Of a stretch of 64,000 nucleotides of DNA, positions 21,561 through 34,214 are shown in pieces; within the stretch, counting starts at the first letter, position 1; each line of letters starts with the position of its first letter. The position numbers were made by a program, and so were the translations under genes. The stretch spans positions 22,999,686-23,063,685 of the forward strand of contig OZ022261.1 of assembly GCA_963978905.1 (NCBI GenBank). Reading direction: 5' to 3'. Below the pieces are notes generated by a model that was not told the origin of the DNA, did no database searches, and was given only the letters and a program-made list of their open reading frames with translations. The DNA comes from Trichostrongylus colubriformis (Eukaryota > Nematoda > Chromadorea > Rhabditida > Trichostrongylidae).

Positions 21561-23064
21561 CTAATGGTTAAAGTCACCAAAACCAGCGCCACCACCGAAC
21601 CCCTTTCCAGACAACTCTAACTGGGAGTCGATCATCTAAAAGCACCAGTTTAAACTGCTGAAGTAATTTAGGAAATTATGTCACCTGTAAGAGTTCCTGC
21701 GGTGATGGAACGCGACCACTCTCCAATTTGCTCCAAATTTGTTCCTTATCAAGATAAATTTCAAACGCTCCAGTTGACATAAGGGTGCTTTCCACCATGT
21801 TGGTCAACAAGAATAGCATCATACAAGCAGATATCTGAAGGGAAACACGCCAAAAGTTTTAACCAGAGTTCATATTGATTCCAAAATTCAAATCCTTAGT
21901 GTATTCCCTGACCGCTAAACCGCTGCATATCCTTTGAATGTGATTGGCCTGCCCACTGTGAATTTGACTCATAATCCATCATAAGAAGTAACTCGCAATT
22001 TTCTAAAACACTATTGCGTGAAATACCTTATTTGATAAAGCCCACTGCATGATAGCGGGTTCTCCGAGGCCAAGAAGTTGAAACGGATTGCTGCCACTAA
22101 CAATGGCCGCAATGGCGATCATTTTCAGGATGTTGATGGCCTGGAATGAATGAGAGAATTCGCCTAAATCGAATCTCAAAAGGAATTTTGAAATCTAATT
22201 TCTTGAAGAGAGATTTCAATTAAAAACAAATTAATCATTACATGTGCAAGGTATTCCTTCCACTTTACAGGTGGATAATTGCTACCCTCGATAGGCATTT
22301 CGGGGTATTTGTCGCGTACCGCCATTGAGAACTGCTCGTACGCCTGCTTGTAACCACAAGACACACTAAAACAATGATAAGGTGAAATGAAGATAATTAG
22401 AGCTTCTAGACTTGAAGTTCATGTCAGTCTTATCAACATTATACCTGCCGCTCTTATTACTGCATATGAAAAAAAAAACAACGAAATCGAAGTCTATACT
22501 TGGGAGATTCCTGCAAGCGACAGCGCATGGTGATTATACAGTTTGAAAAAGAAACTTATTCATATCAATACATCAAAACAAGAACATGAATGCACCGTAC
22601 CAGAACAAGAACCTCAGCGTGGGAAGCGATTTTCCAATGAACGTTTTTGGCTTGATATTAGCAAACTGAGGACCATCTCGCACTTCAACGTACTCTTCTT
22701 GAGTTCCTTTGCTTAAAAATGACGTCTCGTCCAAGATATCGCACAGAACAACAAATATTTAAAAGACAAGAGTACCCGAAAGCATCATGTTGAGGCTCAT
22801 CATCGAATTCTTTGCGGAACTCGTCGGCATCATGTTCGTCCTCAGAATGCGCTGGAACTACAGATATCAAAGTAACCGCGGACGCTTCCACAAAAATCCT
22901 TAGCAAATAGTAAAAGTCATGATGACGAGAAAAATATATATATAGGAACATCACAAATTCACGTTAAACAATTTCAAATTGGAAAACAAACCTTTCACAA
23001 AAACTTCTAGCATTGACAATACGAACAAGGCAAGAAGGAACAAAAATCCTTTTCGACCCGTCAT
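21561..23064 (-). CDS. selt-1: Selenoprotein T-like ER thioredoxin-fold protein, Cys form (7 exons, 242 aa)
   Basis: SELT proteins are ER-membrane oxidoreductases with a thioredoxin-like fold. Exons on the minus strand: 23064-22992, 22857-22776, 22711-22601, 22365-22242, 22140-22027, 21834-21685, 21635-21561; all phases join and introns are GT-AG. Residues 1-24 form a signal peptide (GFLFLLALFVLSMLEVFVKG). The redox motif is CVSC at 89-92, followed by GYKQAYEQF; vertebrate SELT has selenocysteine at the second position. Hydrophobic segments lie near 132-148 (NILKMIAIAAIVSGSNPF) and 170-185 (SACMMLFLLTNMVES), with the family block STGAFEIYLDKEQIWSKLES. Exon 2 could start 6 bases later. The C-terminus has a Gly/Phe-rich tail (GKGFGGGAGFGDF). 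No lesions seen. It is convergent with Mo25. Confidence 0.94.
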
Positions 23065-23074
23065 TCTGTAAATG
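23065..23074 (-). other. Probable spliced-leader acceptor for SELT
   Basis: On the minus strand CATTTACAG ends one base before the ATG at 23064, the expected trans-splice acceptor placement. Confidence 0.55.
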
Positions 23075-24044
23075 GAGAATGTAATACGTTGCTAATGTTT
23101 TTTGAGGGAGGGACAGGGAAGCAATCATTGTCGCGCTCGAAACGGTTCCAACAATCATCAGTTCAAACACACAAGTGATATTTTAATCGGAGCCTTACTT
23201 TAGGAAAAGAGAGACTCCCCCTCGAACTGAACGCTAAAAACCTAAGCAAAAATATCGCAATATCAACGGCTCCCTGAGCTTCATTGTTCAACTATTCAGT
23301 ATTGATTGTGTGGAACCAGAGACTCGGCTTTCTTATCATCATTATTGATGTGTCATCCTGCCGCCTAAATCTGCAACATGAAAAATGCAGTGCGAGCTTT
23401 CCCGTAGTGAGTCGTCCCGGTTATGACCGTTTACATTCCTACAGTGCTTATGTAGTTGTTTTCAGTACGGTGACTTCAAAGCGATTTTATTCTTAAACGC
23501 CAGTTTTAATCATTTCTAAAATCGAAACAGGGATACAACAAAGCTTTGGATTTTCTTCACATTTCATATACAAAATACGTTTATATGGAGTCATTTCTTC
23601 CACTGCATTTACAGACTCTAAATGGCAACGAATTACAGCTGGAGTGCTCGTTCCACCATCGCAATACAGGACTTTTCGATAGGAAATTCTAAGAGGGGGC
23701 TCGTAGTGAGGGGTGCAGAAAAAAGTAGTAGTGACATGTAACTTCCCTCCGATCTTTGTTCTGAACCAATTTCCATTTGTAACAAGAGAGAAGTTGAGAG
23801 ATGTCCGAGAATGATGGCTTTACTTTGCCTTCCCCTTCCCTCCCAAGTGCAGAATACTCAAAGTGAAGTATTAGCTCGCTCTCGAAAAACGACAACGAGT
23901 AAGGGAGATGTCTTTTGATGGCGAAATTACTCCAGTATGATAAGAGATCCCTTTCTCATTACAACAGCAACATTACTCTGGAAGTTGAAGAAGGGATCCG
24001 TGGGCAGCTGTGACAGGATTCCTCTTCTATTACGAATGAACTCC
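23075..24044. other. Unassigned; upstream of SELT
   Basis: No gene seen. The stretch 23278-23340 is repeated inverted at 26936-27003. The promoter of the SELT gene presumably lies here. Confidence 0.4.
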
Positions 24045-24273
24045 GGGTGTGTACACTAATAACAGAAAGTCGCGTCGCGGCGCCATTAGTACGAGTCGTT
24101 TGGAATTCCACTAAAGACGCGATAGGCTAGTCCCTTGAATGATCTTCAAAGATTGCAGCTTGGAAGCTTCGGAAGTTTGCCTATGTTGTTTTGTTGAAGT
24201 TTCAACATATAAAGCTCGCCGCGCCGCTCGCCACGGGCGGCTGCGCGATTTTTTGTTATAAGTGTACACACTC
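24045..24273. mobile_element. Mutator-like MITE, 229 bp
   Basis: Ends GGGTGTGTACACTAATAACA and (complement) GAGTGTGTACACTTATAACA match over about 33 bases. Flanks ATGAACTCC (24036-24044) and ATGAACCCC (24274-24282) look like a 9-bp target duplication with one change. No coding sequence. Confidence 0.75.
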
Positions 24274-24282
24274 ATGAACCCC

Positions 24283-25913
24283 TAATGCGTAGCTTTTGTA
24301 TGGTAATAGCATTGTATGGCTGCACCTATGAAACTTATTTGTCAGCTCTGTACATAAGCAAGAGAGGTAAATATCTGAGTGACGTATCTGAAATGTCTAA
24401 TGCAGTTCAGGTGCCACTTCACTGCGCTTGGCGTGCGCGCTACTTTTGCCTAAGCTTATGCCTCAGCCTTGAATTGGGGAAAGGGGGGGGGGGGACTTTC
24501 ACCTCTTTTTTCAAAAGGTATAGGTAAAAGTATGCGCTTTAGAACACAATGTGATAATTGTAGGGTCGTGTCCAGTGAAGAACGAAAGCACTACAATCAG
24601 TGTATGCTCAAAAAAGGGGAGACTACCGTCAGAGGGTTATCAAAAATTTCATTACTGCAAGATTTCCTACGAGTTATAGTTTCAAACCAAACTTTCGATT
24701 TCCATGAAGATTCTGACCGTGTTACTCCAAACTCTAACAAGCGGTCATAAGTCACTGTATATATCTTTGAAGTCTTACTTCGTAGTTTGTGCTTTGTTTC
24801 TTAACTATCATCATAACACCGTCAAGTAAGCGAGTTCTTTGTCTGGAAGGTATTCGGTCAATCATCACCAGATTCTCGTTCATCCACACCCACGAAGGAA
24901 GGATAGTTTGTGGTGGTAGCGACATTATAGGTTTACATCTATATGCTTCGTGAAGCATGAGGAAAAGGGGCACATATCCGAAACAACATCAGGATATCAC
25001 GCAACATTGCAGTGGATGGCAACATTAAATAATTTGAAGGTACAGTGAACTTCGGCCAGCAAAGCTGGACTGAAATGGTCACATGAAGACAATTCGATCC
25101 GAAGAATTCATATTACATTTTTTCTGATTGCAGATTTAGGCGGGTCTTTAATTTACACACAACCCACTTGAAGAGACACCCTGTGACCATCGTATAGATC
25201 GTGCAGTTCGATCTTCTACACTGATTTTCGTATGGTCGTGACGATGACAAAATGCTTTGTGGTGTAGGTGGGTGGAACGTAGTACACTGATGCGTGAGGA
25301 ATGATGACTTGCATGGCACAATGAAGATCTATCACTACACTTGCACATACAGGGTGCGGCAAAAGTTGACCGTCTGACGAAGCTTCACCATTTTAGGAGG
25401 AAAAGAGGTATCAGCATGAGCTGCACTGGTATTATATGTAATCAACAAACAGTTCCCACTAACATACCACAATACGCAACCAGAATCTGACAGGATCGCC
25501 TTTGTTTTGGGCAAGTGACAAAGAGCGCGAGGAAAACCATTTGTCGTTAGTCGCGGTTGACCTCCTCACAAACCGTCCCCTGCTCACGTAAGAGTGGCTT
25601 TAAAAGCAGCGAGTGAGTTGTGCGAAGTAGCGCAGGCTTTGCGCTTAAAGGACCGAAAGGGGTCCAAAACACGAGAAAAATACAAAGAAATGAGCATTTT
25701 GTAACGAACGCAGAAGGTTAGAAGCGATAATCGGTGAAAAAAAACCCGAATTCAAAAGTGCATCGCTGCGGTGTGTATTCGCGCCTCATTCGCACCATCG
25801 CACTGACTTTCCAGTTGCCAGCTGTAGGAGACGGGCCGCGGTCCAACATTAGTTGTAGCACCTGACTCCCAGCGCAGTGGAGTGGCCATTCCCAACTACA
25901 TTAGCATTCATGT
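24283..25913. other. Unassigned region
   Basis: No gene recognised. It contains a G tract at about 24483-24496 next to a GCCTAAGCTTATGCCTCAGC-type block, a likely remnant of the G-tract MITE family. The remaining short open frames lack codon or domain evidence. Confidence 0.4.
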
Positions 25914-26107
25914 AAGTACATCTAGAAATAGTGGTAGAAAGAATAAAGGAAAAAGTAAAAGGAAAAAGCAAATGTATAAAAGGTACATCTTCTCTTGGCA
26001 CCATGCCACGGCGTCAAATTGGGGAGTTTGTGCAATGGCGGCCACTTGAACTCGTCCACACTACGTCTGTTCTACCGTAGGCCAAAATTACCTCCTTCTG
26101 GTGTCTT
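25914..26107 (+). repeat. Dispersed repeat, copy 1 (second copy at 43896)
   Basis: About 190 bp shared in direct orientation with 43896-44092, roughly 80-85% identical by eye. Shared blocks include TGGCACCATGCCA, GGCGTCAAATTGG and TCCACACTACGTCTGTTCTA. Class unknown; no inverted ends seen. Confidence 0.8.
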
Positions 26108-28321
26108 TAAGGGTGTGCTCGAAACAGAATAGTATAGCAGGTTATCTTCTGGAAGACTATAGAGACTTTGCTGAGAGGCAGTGCGGCGGAATACCAAAAT
26201 TCAGCGAATTCGACTAAATTGGAGCCAAAACACTCAGCACAACTAAATGAACGATGTCGTAAAGAGATACGCACTTCTATTGATGATACCACAGCTCAGA
26301 GCAAATCTGGATGATTTCCAGTAGGAAACAGCCTTGCCCCATAAGGCGTGACTGTGGTAACAGAGGGGTCTACCCCGACTTCACCACCTTGCAGCCATGA
26401 CCACCAGACGCATGAATCTTAACTCGCTCTATTCCTTTTGGAGTATCTTGAAAGGCGAAGCTTGCCCTACCTCACCCATCCGTTCTTTGAAGTCTGTTTC
26501 GTCGGAAGTGCTAGACGATTTGCACAACGTTTCGAACGATTTGGCGTCCGACGATATGCGCTCTTCCTTGAGCTTCGTGAGTGGGTATAGGCCAGAGGCA
26601 ATATTAACAGTTCTAAACATGATGAAATGGTGAATGTTCATCAAACCAATAAAATCATGTAGATACCTCCTTCCTGTTGAAGCGGTAAGACTTTGTCAAG
26701 CAGTCAATACTTTCGCAGCCTGTTTATAAGATGAGCTACCCTTTCGCTCATTTCTAGTCGACATATACAAGGATCGCCACTACCTCCCTTCTCGTCCGAA
26801 CAGCAGCGGCCTAATATCGCGCTGTAGAACTAGGTTAGAGTTTTATTGTTAAGCATGTGCATGCGCTCATGTTAGGATGTTTATAGTAGTTGCAGCTGAT
26901 CCGAAGAAGGGCTTATGCCCGGAGCAGATACCCATCAATAAAGTTAACAAAAAGCCGAATCTCTGACTCTATACAATCAATACTGAATAGTTGAACAATG
27001 AAGATGTTTTTGGTAGTAGTCTCAGGTGATCCAAAAAGCGGCTTATGCTCGAAACATCATCAATAAAGAGAGTAGAGAACCGAGTTTTCGATCTCACACT
27101 CATTAAGCAAAAAAAAACCCGGATGCCGAGCACACTGGAGTGCCTCTCTCCCAAATACATAGGCACGTGTAATACAGCTGATCACTAAAAATTCGCAAAA
27201 AACAGATACTGTTCAAAGAGGTTATCACAATGATAAGAGGAACACGTATAAACCGCGCTGTCTTCGTTATTCGGTCAAGCAAAACAACTACACAAAAGTA
27301 CGCAACAATGTTGCAGAGTGCGCAGTATACAGTATGCGAATTTACACCATTGACGTAAAACACAACAAAATAGTGACAGAAAATGTACATTCAACGAACC
27401 GGATAATGAGTCTGCGAGCGTGTGCTTAGCGAAGAGGTGAAGATACAGGCGGAGTTGGGGTCACCCTCTCAACCTCAAGCCTGTCTATAATTAACTTAGG
27501 CAAGCGCATCAGTGTGCACCAACCTCAAGAGGACAGTTACTAACAAGGGCGACGCGCTTTTGGACGCTGATTTCAAATCTGTATTCGATATCTGCCAAAA
27601 GATTCTCTGGTTGAATTATGGAGGTTTTTCTAAATGCAATAGTGCGACATGTATGAGCGTGTTCCTCTCCCAATTCGCCGATGAATACGAGAAAAGCCTA
27701 GTCGTGACAGCAGGAGCATAATGCAGAGGAAGAGGTGGCGATTAGTTTGCGGTGGTGCAACTGATCGGATTCAAACGAATTTCATATTTTTGCTTTTCAT
27801 AATCCTTTGGTTTTATGTCTGGGATACATTCCCAAAAGTGTTGTTGTGTACAATACCGTTGTATCCGTTTTCCGCGTATCATAATACTCCTGTCTTCAAG
27901 ATCGCAGGAAATCCCCTGATCTGCTTGTTCATATGAGCAGACTCTAATAGCACACGAATTAGGCGTTGTTGCGTAAAAGGGTTACGATCTTCGCGCTCAG
28001 GGGGTTGAATTACTTCACAGAGCTAATTTTCAAGTCAGGGGTGGCCAAGGACTAAATAATAATTTTTGTGAAATTTTCTAAAAAAAACCATCAACCATGA
28101 CAAAGATAACCCAAAAATGTCCATTACAAATGCCCATGACACCAAATGCACGTAAAAAGCGCCAAATAAGAGCATCTGTGGCAAGCGACAACGACTCTCC
28201 TTTGTTGAATGGGTTGCTAGCCAGTAGCCGATTTTTCCCAAATGTGGTCAAATTCTCGTATCGGGTAAAGATTTGTCCCATAGCGTAATTTGATTCTCTG
28301 AACACGAAAATCACACTGCCC
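26108..28321. other. Unassigned region with small open frames
   Basis: No gene can be supported. Open frames such as 26397-26633 (78 aa) and 27512-27721 (69 aa), both plus strand, have no recognisable domain and no splice context that I could confirm. A pair of short repeats lies at 26884-27095. Confidence 0.4.
26884..27095 (+). repeat. Two direct copies of an ~80-bp repeat
   Basis: 26884-26967 and 27021-27095 share CTGATCCGAAGAAGGGCTTA-like sequence, then CATCAATAAAG and an ACCGAGTTTTCGATCTC-like end. The first copy also matches 23278-23340 in reverse orientation. The pattern resembles LINE/SINE 3' ends, but this is inference. Confidence 0.55.
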
Positions 28322-29262
28322 CAAATTTAAGTCCTCGCTTAGATGGCAAAAGTTGGGAAGGTCAGGAATGAATCTGTTGATGTCGCACAGGTAAGGATTT
28401 GGTAGAGACTGACCAAAGGTACGAAGCACACAAGAAGCAAATGCGGAATGGGCTTGGTAAGGTCGGGAAAGTAAGTATTGGCTAGGGCCAACCCCTGTGT
28501 ACGGAGCACATAAGTTCAAAGCACAGCTTCGTCCACCGTGGGCGGGGCTTGCGACGAAGACGATGAGTACTTAAATTTTAGCCCTCGCTTGAGTTCCAAA
28601 AATTGGGAAGGTCAGGAATGAATCTGTTGATGTCGCACAGGTGAGGACTTGGTAGAGACTGACCAAAGGCACGAAGCACACAAGAAGCAAGTGCGGAATG
28701 GGCTTGGTAAGGTCGGGAAAGTAAGTATTGGCTAGGGCCAACTCCTGTGTACGGAGCACATAAGTTCAAAGCACTGCTTCGTCCACCGTGGGTGGGGCTT
28801 GCGACGAAGACGATGAGTACTTAAATTTTAGTCCTCGCTTGAGTTCCAAAAATTGGGAAGGTCAGGAATGGATCTGTTGATGTCGCACAGGTGAGGACTG
28901 GGTAGAGACTGACCAAAGGTACGAAGCACACAAGAAGCAAGTGCGGAATGGGCTTGGTAAGGTCGGGAAAGTAAGTATTGGCTAGGGCCAACCCCTGTGT
29001 ACGGAGCACATAAGTTCAAAGCACAGCTTCGTCCACTGTGGGCGGGGCTTGCGACGAAGACGATGAGTACTTAAATTTTAGCCCTCGCTTGAGTTCCAAA
29101 AATTGGGAAGGTCAGGAATGGATCTGTTGATGTCGCACAGGTGAGGACTGGGTAGAGACTGACCAAAGGTACGAAGCACACAAGAAGCAAGTGCGGAATG
29201 GGCTTGGTAAGGTCGGGAAAGTAAGTATTGGCTAGGGCCAACCCCTGTTACGGAGCACATAT
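28322..29262 (+). repeat. Satellite array, 250-bp unit, ~3.8 copies
   Basis: Units start near 28322, 28572, 28822 and 29072 (for example CGCTTGAGTTCCAAAAATTG). The marker ACGGAGCACATA occurs at 28501, 28751, 29001 and 29250, giving periods of 250, 250 and 249. Copies are about 95% identical by eye; the first is the most diverged and the last is truncated. The unit length is not a multiple of three, and apparent minus-strand frames (MNLCAPYTGVGPSQYLLSRP) stop within each unit, so it is non-coding. Confidence 0.95.
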
Positions 29263-30150
29263 GAACCTTGCATTAGCTGATCTCACTTTATCCTACTATG
29301 AATACATTTCCTCTCTTGAATATCATAACACCAAAAAACTACAATTAAACCTTTCAGATACGTGGACGGCTTATTAATGGTGCATGATACAGGCACTGAA
29401 ACAATCCGAAGTTTGCTCAACAATAATGTTTCTGCAGAGATTTTGAATCTTGATTTATTGATGATATGAAATAAGATGTAACGACCTTGATTTAGAAAAT
29501 AATATGCTAGATAGCAAAATCCATACAAAAATGTGTAAAACTGATAATTCTAACTTTATCATTGGAAGATTCACTAATTCGTTGAGTAGCCTCTCTTGTC
29601 AAATCGAACAACGCTATCAAACTAGAAATACTGCAAAGAACCAGGCTTCGCCATTTCGACGGAAAAAATTCTTCGATGGAATGTCTTCTATGTAGCTTCG
29701 TCTTCCTTGACGCTATCGCGACCTACGACGACTATGAGGACGATCCATAGGCATCACTGAACTCCATAACTACATAAAACTGTTTTGTATAGCTTATGCA
29801 GTGCTGATTTGTATAAATAACTGATACGGACTTATCATTTACATACACATAGAGTGATTTTTTGTGCGTTGCCATGTGTAGGAATGTCTTCTATTTTTCT
29901 GCCCCCATCCCTGATCCCTTAAAATATAATCAACAATAATCTCAACCAGCTATTTGGCGGCTGAGATGGAAATGAATTGTAAGCGTTCAAAGATTCTCCT
30001 GTCATGTGTCATAACTCTTGGCCATGATATCACGTGGACACCACGCGTCTTTAGGTACCTCAAATCAGGTCAATACTGAGAAGATCATTCACGAAAGGTC
30101 ACGCTGCCAACCAGTAGACATATACCGCCCATTAATAGACATATACCGCC
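29263..30150. other. Unassigned region
   Basis: AT-rich sequence without a recognised gene. A 20-21 bp direct duplication (TAGACATATACCGCCCAT) sits at about 30115-30152, just before the LINE tail. Confidence 0.4.
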
Positions 30151-33100
30151 CATCTTATTTACTTATTTATTTATTGGAGACGTAAACAAAAGTTCACGTA
30201 AAGATTACAACTGTGCCTAAGACTTCAAAAAACGTGATATCCAACAACAAAAAACACTACAAACAAAATGATACGAAAACATAATCATGCAAAGTAGCAG
30301 TGAACCAAGGTAGGTGGAGGAAAATGAACATTGAAGAAACCGAGAATCAAGATCCGAGATCCCCCTGATGTATCTACATTTTTGTAACCAGCCTTTTGAA
30401 TTGAGCCATTGACAATCCGAATACATTTTGCCGAACGAGTTTATTGAAAAGTGATAGGGTTCTGATAGCAAAACTGTTGCGTCTGACCTGTGTCCTTGAA
30501 ACCGGTATCCTTAGTTTGACATTCCCACTCCTAGTATTGGATCTAATAACTTCAAAAAAATTCGAAGAGGTAACATTTACTCTACCGGCCAACATTTTGG
30601 AAACGATCATCATGTAACTAATGATACGCCGAAAAGCCAAACTTTTGAGTCCCAATTGTATACTTCTTTCCTTACCGTTTGGGATGAACTGGTAGCTAAC
30701 TCCAGTGGATCGCATCACTAGTTTACGAGTGAAGCTGTTTTGAACACTTTCGAGCATTTCAATATCCTTCTTTTTATATGGTGAAAAGACAATAGCTCCG
30801 CTCTCGAGTATAGGTCGGACATATGTCTTATAAGCTTGCAGAAGTACGCGTGAGTTCTTGGTACGAAGCGCTTTGAACAAATTGTAGATTCTGTGATTAG
30901 CTCTAGAGATGATAGATTTATAATGCATATCGAAATCCAGCTTGTCATTGAAAAGGAAACCGGGGTCTCTAACACTATTAACTTTGATCAACTCTATACC
31001 ATTAATGCGATATGTTGCTGAGCTGAATTCCGAATGCTTACCAATTTGAAAAAACAAAGTTTTCTCTGGAGCAAGAGGCAACTCCCAGAGTTTAGACCAT
31101 CCTTCCATATACTGAATAGCAGATTGAAGAGTGGCTATATCTTCTGCATCTCGTATAGTTTTGTATATCTTTATGTCATCAGCATACATCGGGCATGACA
31201 CTCCAAACCTTTGAGCACCTCAGGCAGATCAGACGTGTATAAAAGAAAGAGTAAAGGAGAGGGTACCCCTCCTTGAGGGACCCCACTCAAAGCTCGAAAA
31301 TCCGAAGAGAATTCGTTACCAATGCGAACCTGATAATACCGATCTTTTGAAAAACTTTCAATCCATTGCACAACTCTGGGATGTATGCCAATCAAATAGA
31401 GTTTGCTTAACAGCTTGTGAAGTGGTACCTTGTCAAACACCTTAGAAAAATCAAAGTATATGACGTGTACCTGCTTTTTGAGCTCAATAGACTTCGTCCA
31501 ATCATTAGGAGAGACTAGTAAAGCCGTTTCTCTCGACCTGCCGCGCCAGAATCCATGCTGGTTATGAGGAATTACATGGTTCTGTTCAAGATGTTTCAGG
31601 ATGAGTTCTGAGTATCTTTTCGAATGCCTTGGCAAAGACTGATGTGATGCTTACTGGGCGATAGTTACCTGGATCTGAAGAGAGGGTTTTCTTGGGTATT
31701 GGAACAATAAAGGCCTTTTTCCAACGATCTGAGACTTCAGTTCTCATAAAAGATAAATTAAAAATGTATTCCAGCGGGTAAGCTATTGCTGGTAGAATGG
31801 CTTTGATGAATTTGAGAGGAAGGAAGTCAGGCGATAAAGACTTAGAACTACGCCATTTACTTAGTAAATTTACTATTTCGTCTTTATGAAACCACACGGT
31901 GGGTTGCATGACAGGAAAAACGGGTGCAGGTCTCTCATATGTATTGGATTGGCTGGCTGAGAATGATTTCTGAAAGAGACTTCCTAGGAGTTCAGCTTTA
32001 TCTTTATTACTGGAAAACGGTGTCCCAGTGATGTCAACCAACGTAGGAATTGGCTTTTTATCTATTTGCGAGAGCTGATGAACGTGTATAGCTTGGAGGA
32101 GTTCCTACAATCGATAACCTTTTTCTCCGAGTAAACATGGTATTTATAGATGCACTTTTCGACTTTGGCATTGAGTTTCTTGAGGGCATCCCATTCACTA
32201 CCTATACCCCTGGATGTAACAAGCTTCCACATCATGTCGCGGCGGCGAACCATCCTTTGGAGATAACTAGACAAACTAAATGCACCTTTGACTTTTCTGA
32301 CTGGGACGAATTGATCGATGGTATGGTAAAGAACGTTAATGAAAAACTTGTACATCTCATTCACTGTTGAAACGGTACCAAAAGATCCTAACCAATCTAT
32401 ATTGCATAGATGATTTACGATGGTAGCATAATCTGTAGCATGAAAGCCATATTTCCAAGAGATATCTGAAGCTAGCTTTGCAAAATTCAAGCGAAAATCA
32501 AGAGCATTATGATCGCTATCGCCGACGGGTGGTATGACTTTGACATTACATACAAGTCCTTCAACATTGCTAAAATGAGGTCTAGAAAGGAGTTGCCTCT
32601 TGTGGGAGAAAAAACGCGTTGTTTGAAATTATGACACTTAAACATATCAAAAAAAATGTTGAGACACAGTGCTCATTTGGTTTCCCTTGACCCAATCAAT
32701 ACCTGCCAAAATGAAGTCACCTAAGACTACGCATGGTCCACCAATAGATGAGAAATCGCTTATGGCCTTGCAAAGTTGCTTTGAGTTAGCAGTATTACAG
32801 TCTGGAGTACGATAAACCAGAACAAATCTAATAGTTTTTCCATTAAAAGTGATATCGCTGATGAGGATTTCGTACGCCTGTTTCAGAGATTCTTGAAAAA
32901 CAAGCTTATGAGAATAGGTGTTCTTGAAAAACATGATTACTCCTCCTCCTACTTTGTGTGTTCTATCGCATCTAATGGCATTATAAAAAGAGCTCACAAA
33001 TCCTAGAAGTGGAGCACTCTCATTTTTTGAGGTCAACCAGGACTCATTCAGAAGGACCAGATCATAACGCTTAAGTGCAAGAGCAGCAGGAAGTGAATCA

Positions 33101-33822
33101 GCATTTTTTACTAACGATCGAACATTGGCTAACATTCCCAAGACTAGTTACTCAGAGGTCCTGTGACAGTTCAGGGGTTTCACGTCTGCAGAGAACATGT
33201 TGAGAATTAGTATTTAAAACAACGGCTCGATGATCCACCTGAGAACAATTGCGTCTACTTAACCACTCTTCACGCCTTTGCTCTCTTTCCTCCAGAGTAA
33301 GTGAAGGGCGTATTAAATGCCTTTATGGGAGAAAAAGCGCAAGCGTGGAGCGCGTTTAATTATTTTTTTTTGAAAACCACTTGTAGGTAAGACTACTTTG
33401 AGGAGTCTGGGTCTATGTGGGTTTTTTACCCATGCGCTACACAGAATTCGGAACACACTCAATGCTCAGAAAATCTAACAGAACTAGTACAATACAAATC
33501 ATGTTTAATAATCTCAAATGCGCTACTCGCATTACTTTCGGCTACACCTGATATCACAATGGAACGCTTCTGCTCAACAGAAACCTCATTAGGATCACTG
33601 GTCTGGCTGTGAGAAAGAGGAAGGTCAGACTTATGTGCCTTCCAGCTAGAAGTTCTTCAATCTTAGACTTGAGAAAAAAATTTCCTATTTTCCTCAAGAA
33701 TTCGATCGCTCCTTTTGATGACATCCATTAGCTCCCGTCTTGTGTCGATCAGCACGTCCACGATCACTCGCATATAGGGTGGCATATCTTGATCACATGT
33801 TGCACTGCGGAGTTTGTCGACG
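30151..33822 (-). mobile_element. CR1/Jockey-like LINE, copy 1, 5'-truncated
   Basis: Non-LTR retrotransposon on the minus strand. The 3' end is a short (TAAA)n-like tail, seen on the plus strand as TTATTTACTTATTTATTTAT (30154-30173). Upstream of ORF2 lie ORF1 remnants: IRPSLTLEEREQRREEW near 33250-33310, and a coiled-coil piece similar to copy 2 near 33640-33815. The remnant ends abruptly at about 33822 against the tail of copy 2. Confidence 0.88.
30374..33141 (-). pseudogene. LINE copy 1 ORF2: endonuclease and reverse transcriptase (frameshifted)
   Basis: The apurinic-like endonuclease part (33141-32647) shows LLNESWL and KVGGGVIMF. Its GDFN block reads GDFI, so a metal-site asparagine is lost. 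A linker follows (32490-32062), then the reverse transcriptase: NYRPVSITSVFAKAFEKILR, YFDFSKVFDKVP, then ALSGVPQGG with SPLLF. A frameshift near 31195 separates this from MYADDIKIY, the catalytic box, which is intact in sequence. The C-terminus runs to 30374. At least four frame changes make it non-functional. Confidence 0.88.
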
Positions 33823-34214
33823 ATATTTTTTTATTTATTTATTTAGTGGACATGTGCAAGCACATGCAACAACTCAAATAATAAACACAACCAAAACAAA
33901 CCAAGAACAAACTGTGTGAATTCAAACTACATGAAATCGCCAACACTGTTTGAAAATGGTGTACTTCACCGGGTACACATTTTAACGTAGCAATGAGTTA
34001 AAACCTGACCGTACTCTGTTTGTAAAAAACTTCAACTTGTACTTGGACTTTGCTGTATTTGTCGTAACTCTTATCGACGCTCCTCTTGCATTAATTGGCA
34101 ACACTAAGAAGAAGTTACGTGGATCTATCTTTACTAATTGTCTGAGAATTTTGAAAGTCATGAGTAGGTCATACCGTTTCCTCCTCCATTCTAGTGAATT
34201 TAGACCAAACTCAA

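Noticed and set aside
26397..26633. 78-residue plus-strand open frame
   Set aside because: No homology, no splice or start context; could be an exon but nothing supports it.
27512..27936. Adjacent 69- and 71-residue plus-strand frames
   Set aside because: No domain and no linking intron found; the hydrophobic second frame may be chance in AT-rich DNA.
28217..29260. Repeated minus-strand frames MNLCAPYTGVGPSQYLLSRP in the satellite
   Set aside because: They recur because the 250-bp unit recurs; the period is not a multiple of three and each frame stops within a unit, so no repeat protein.
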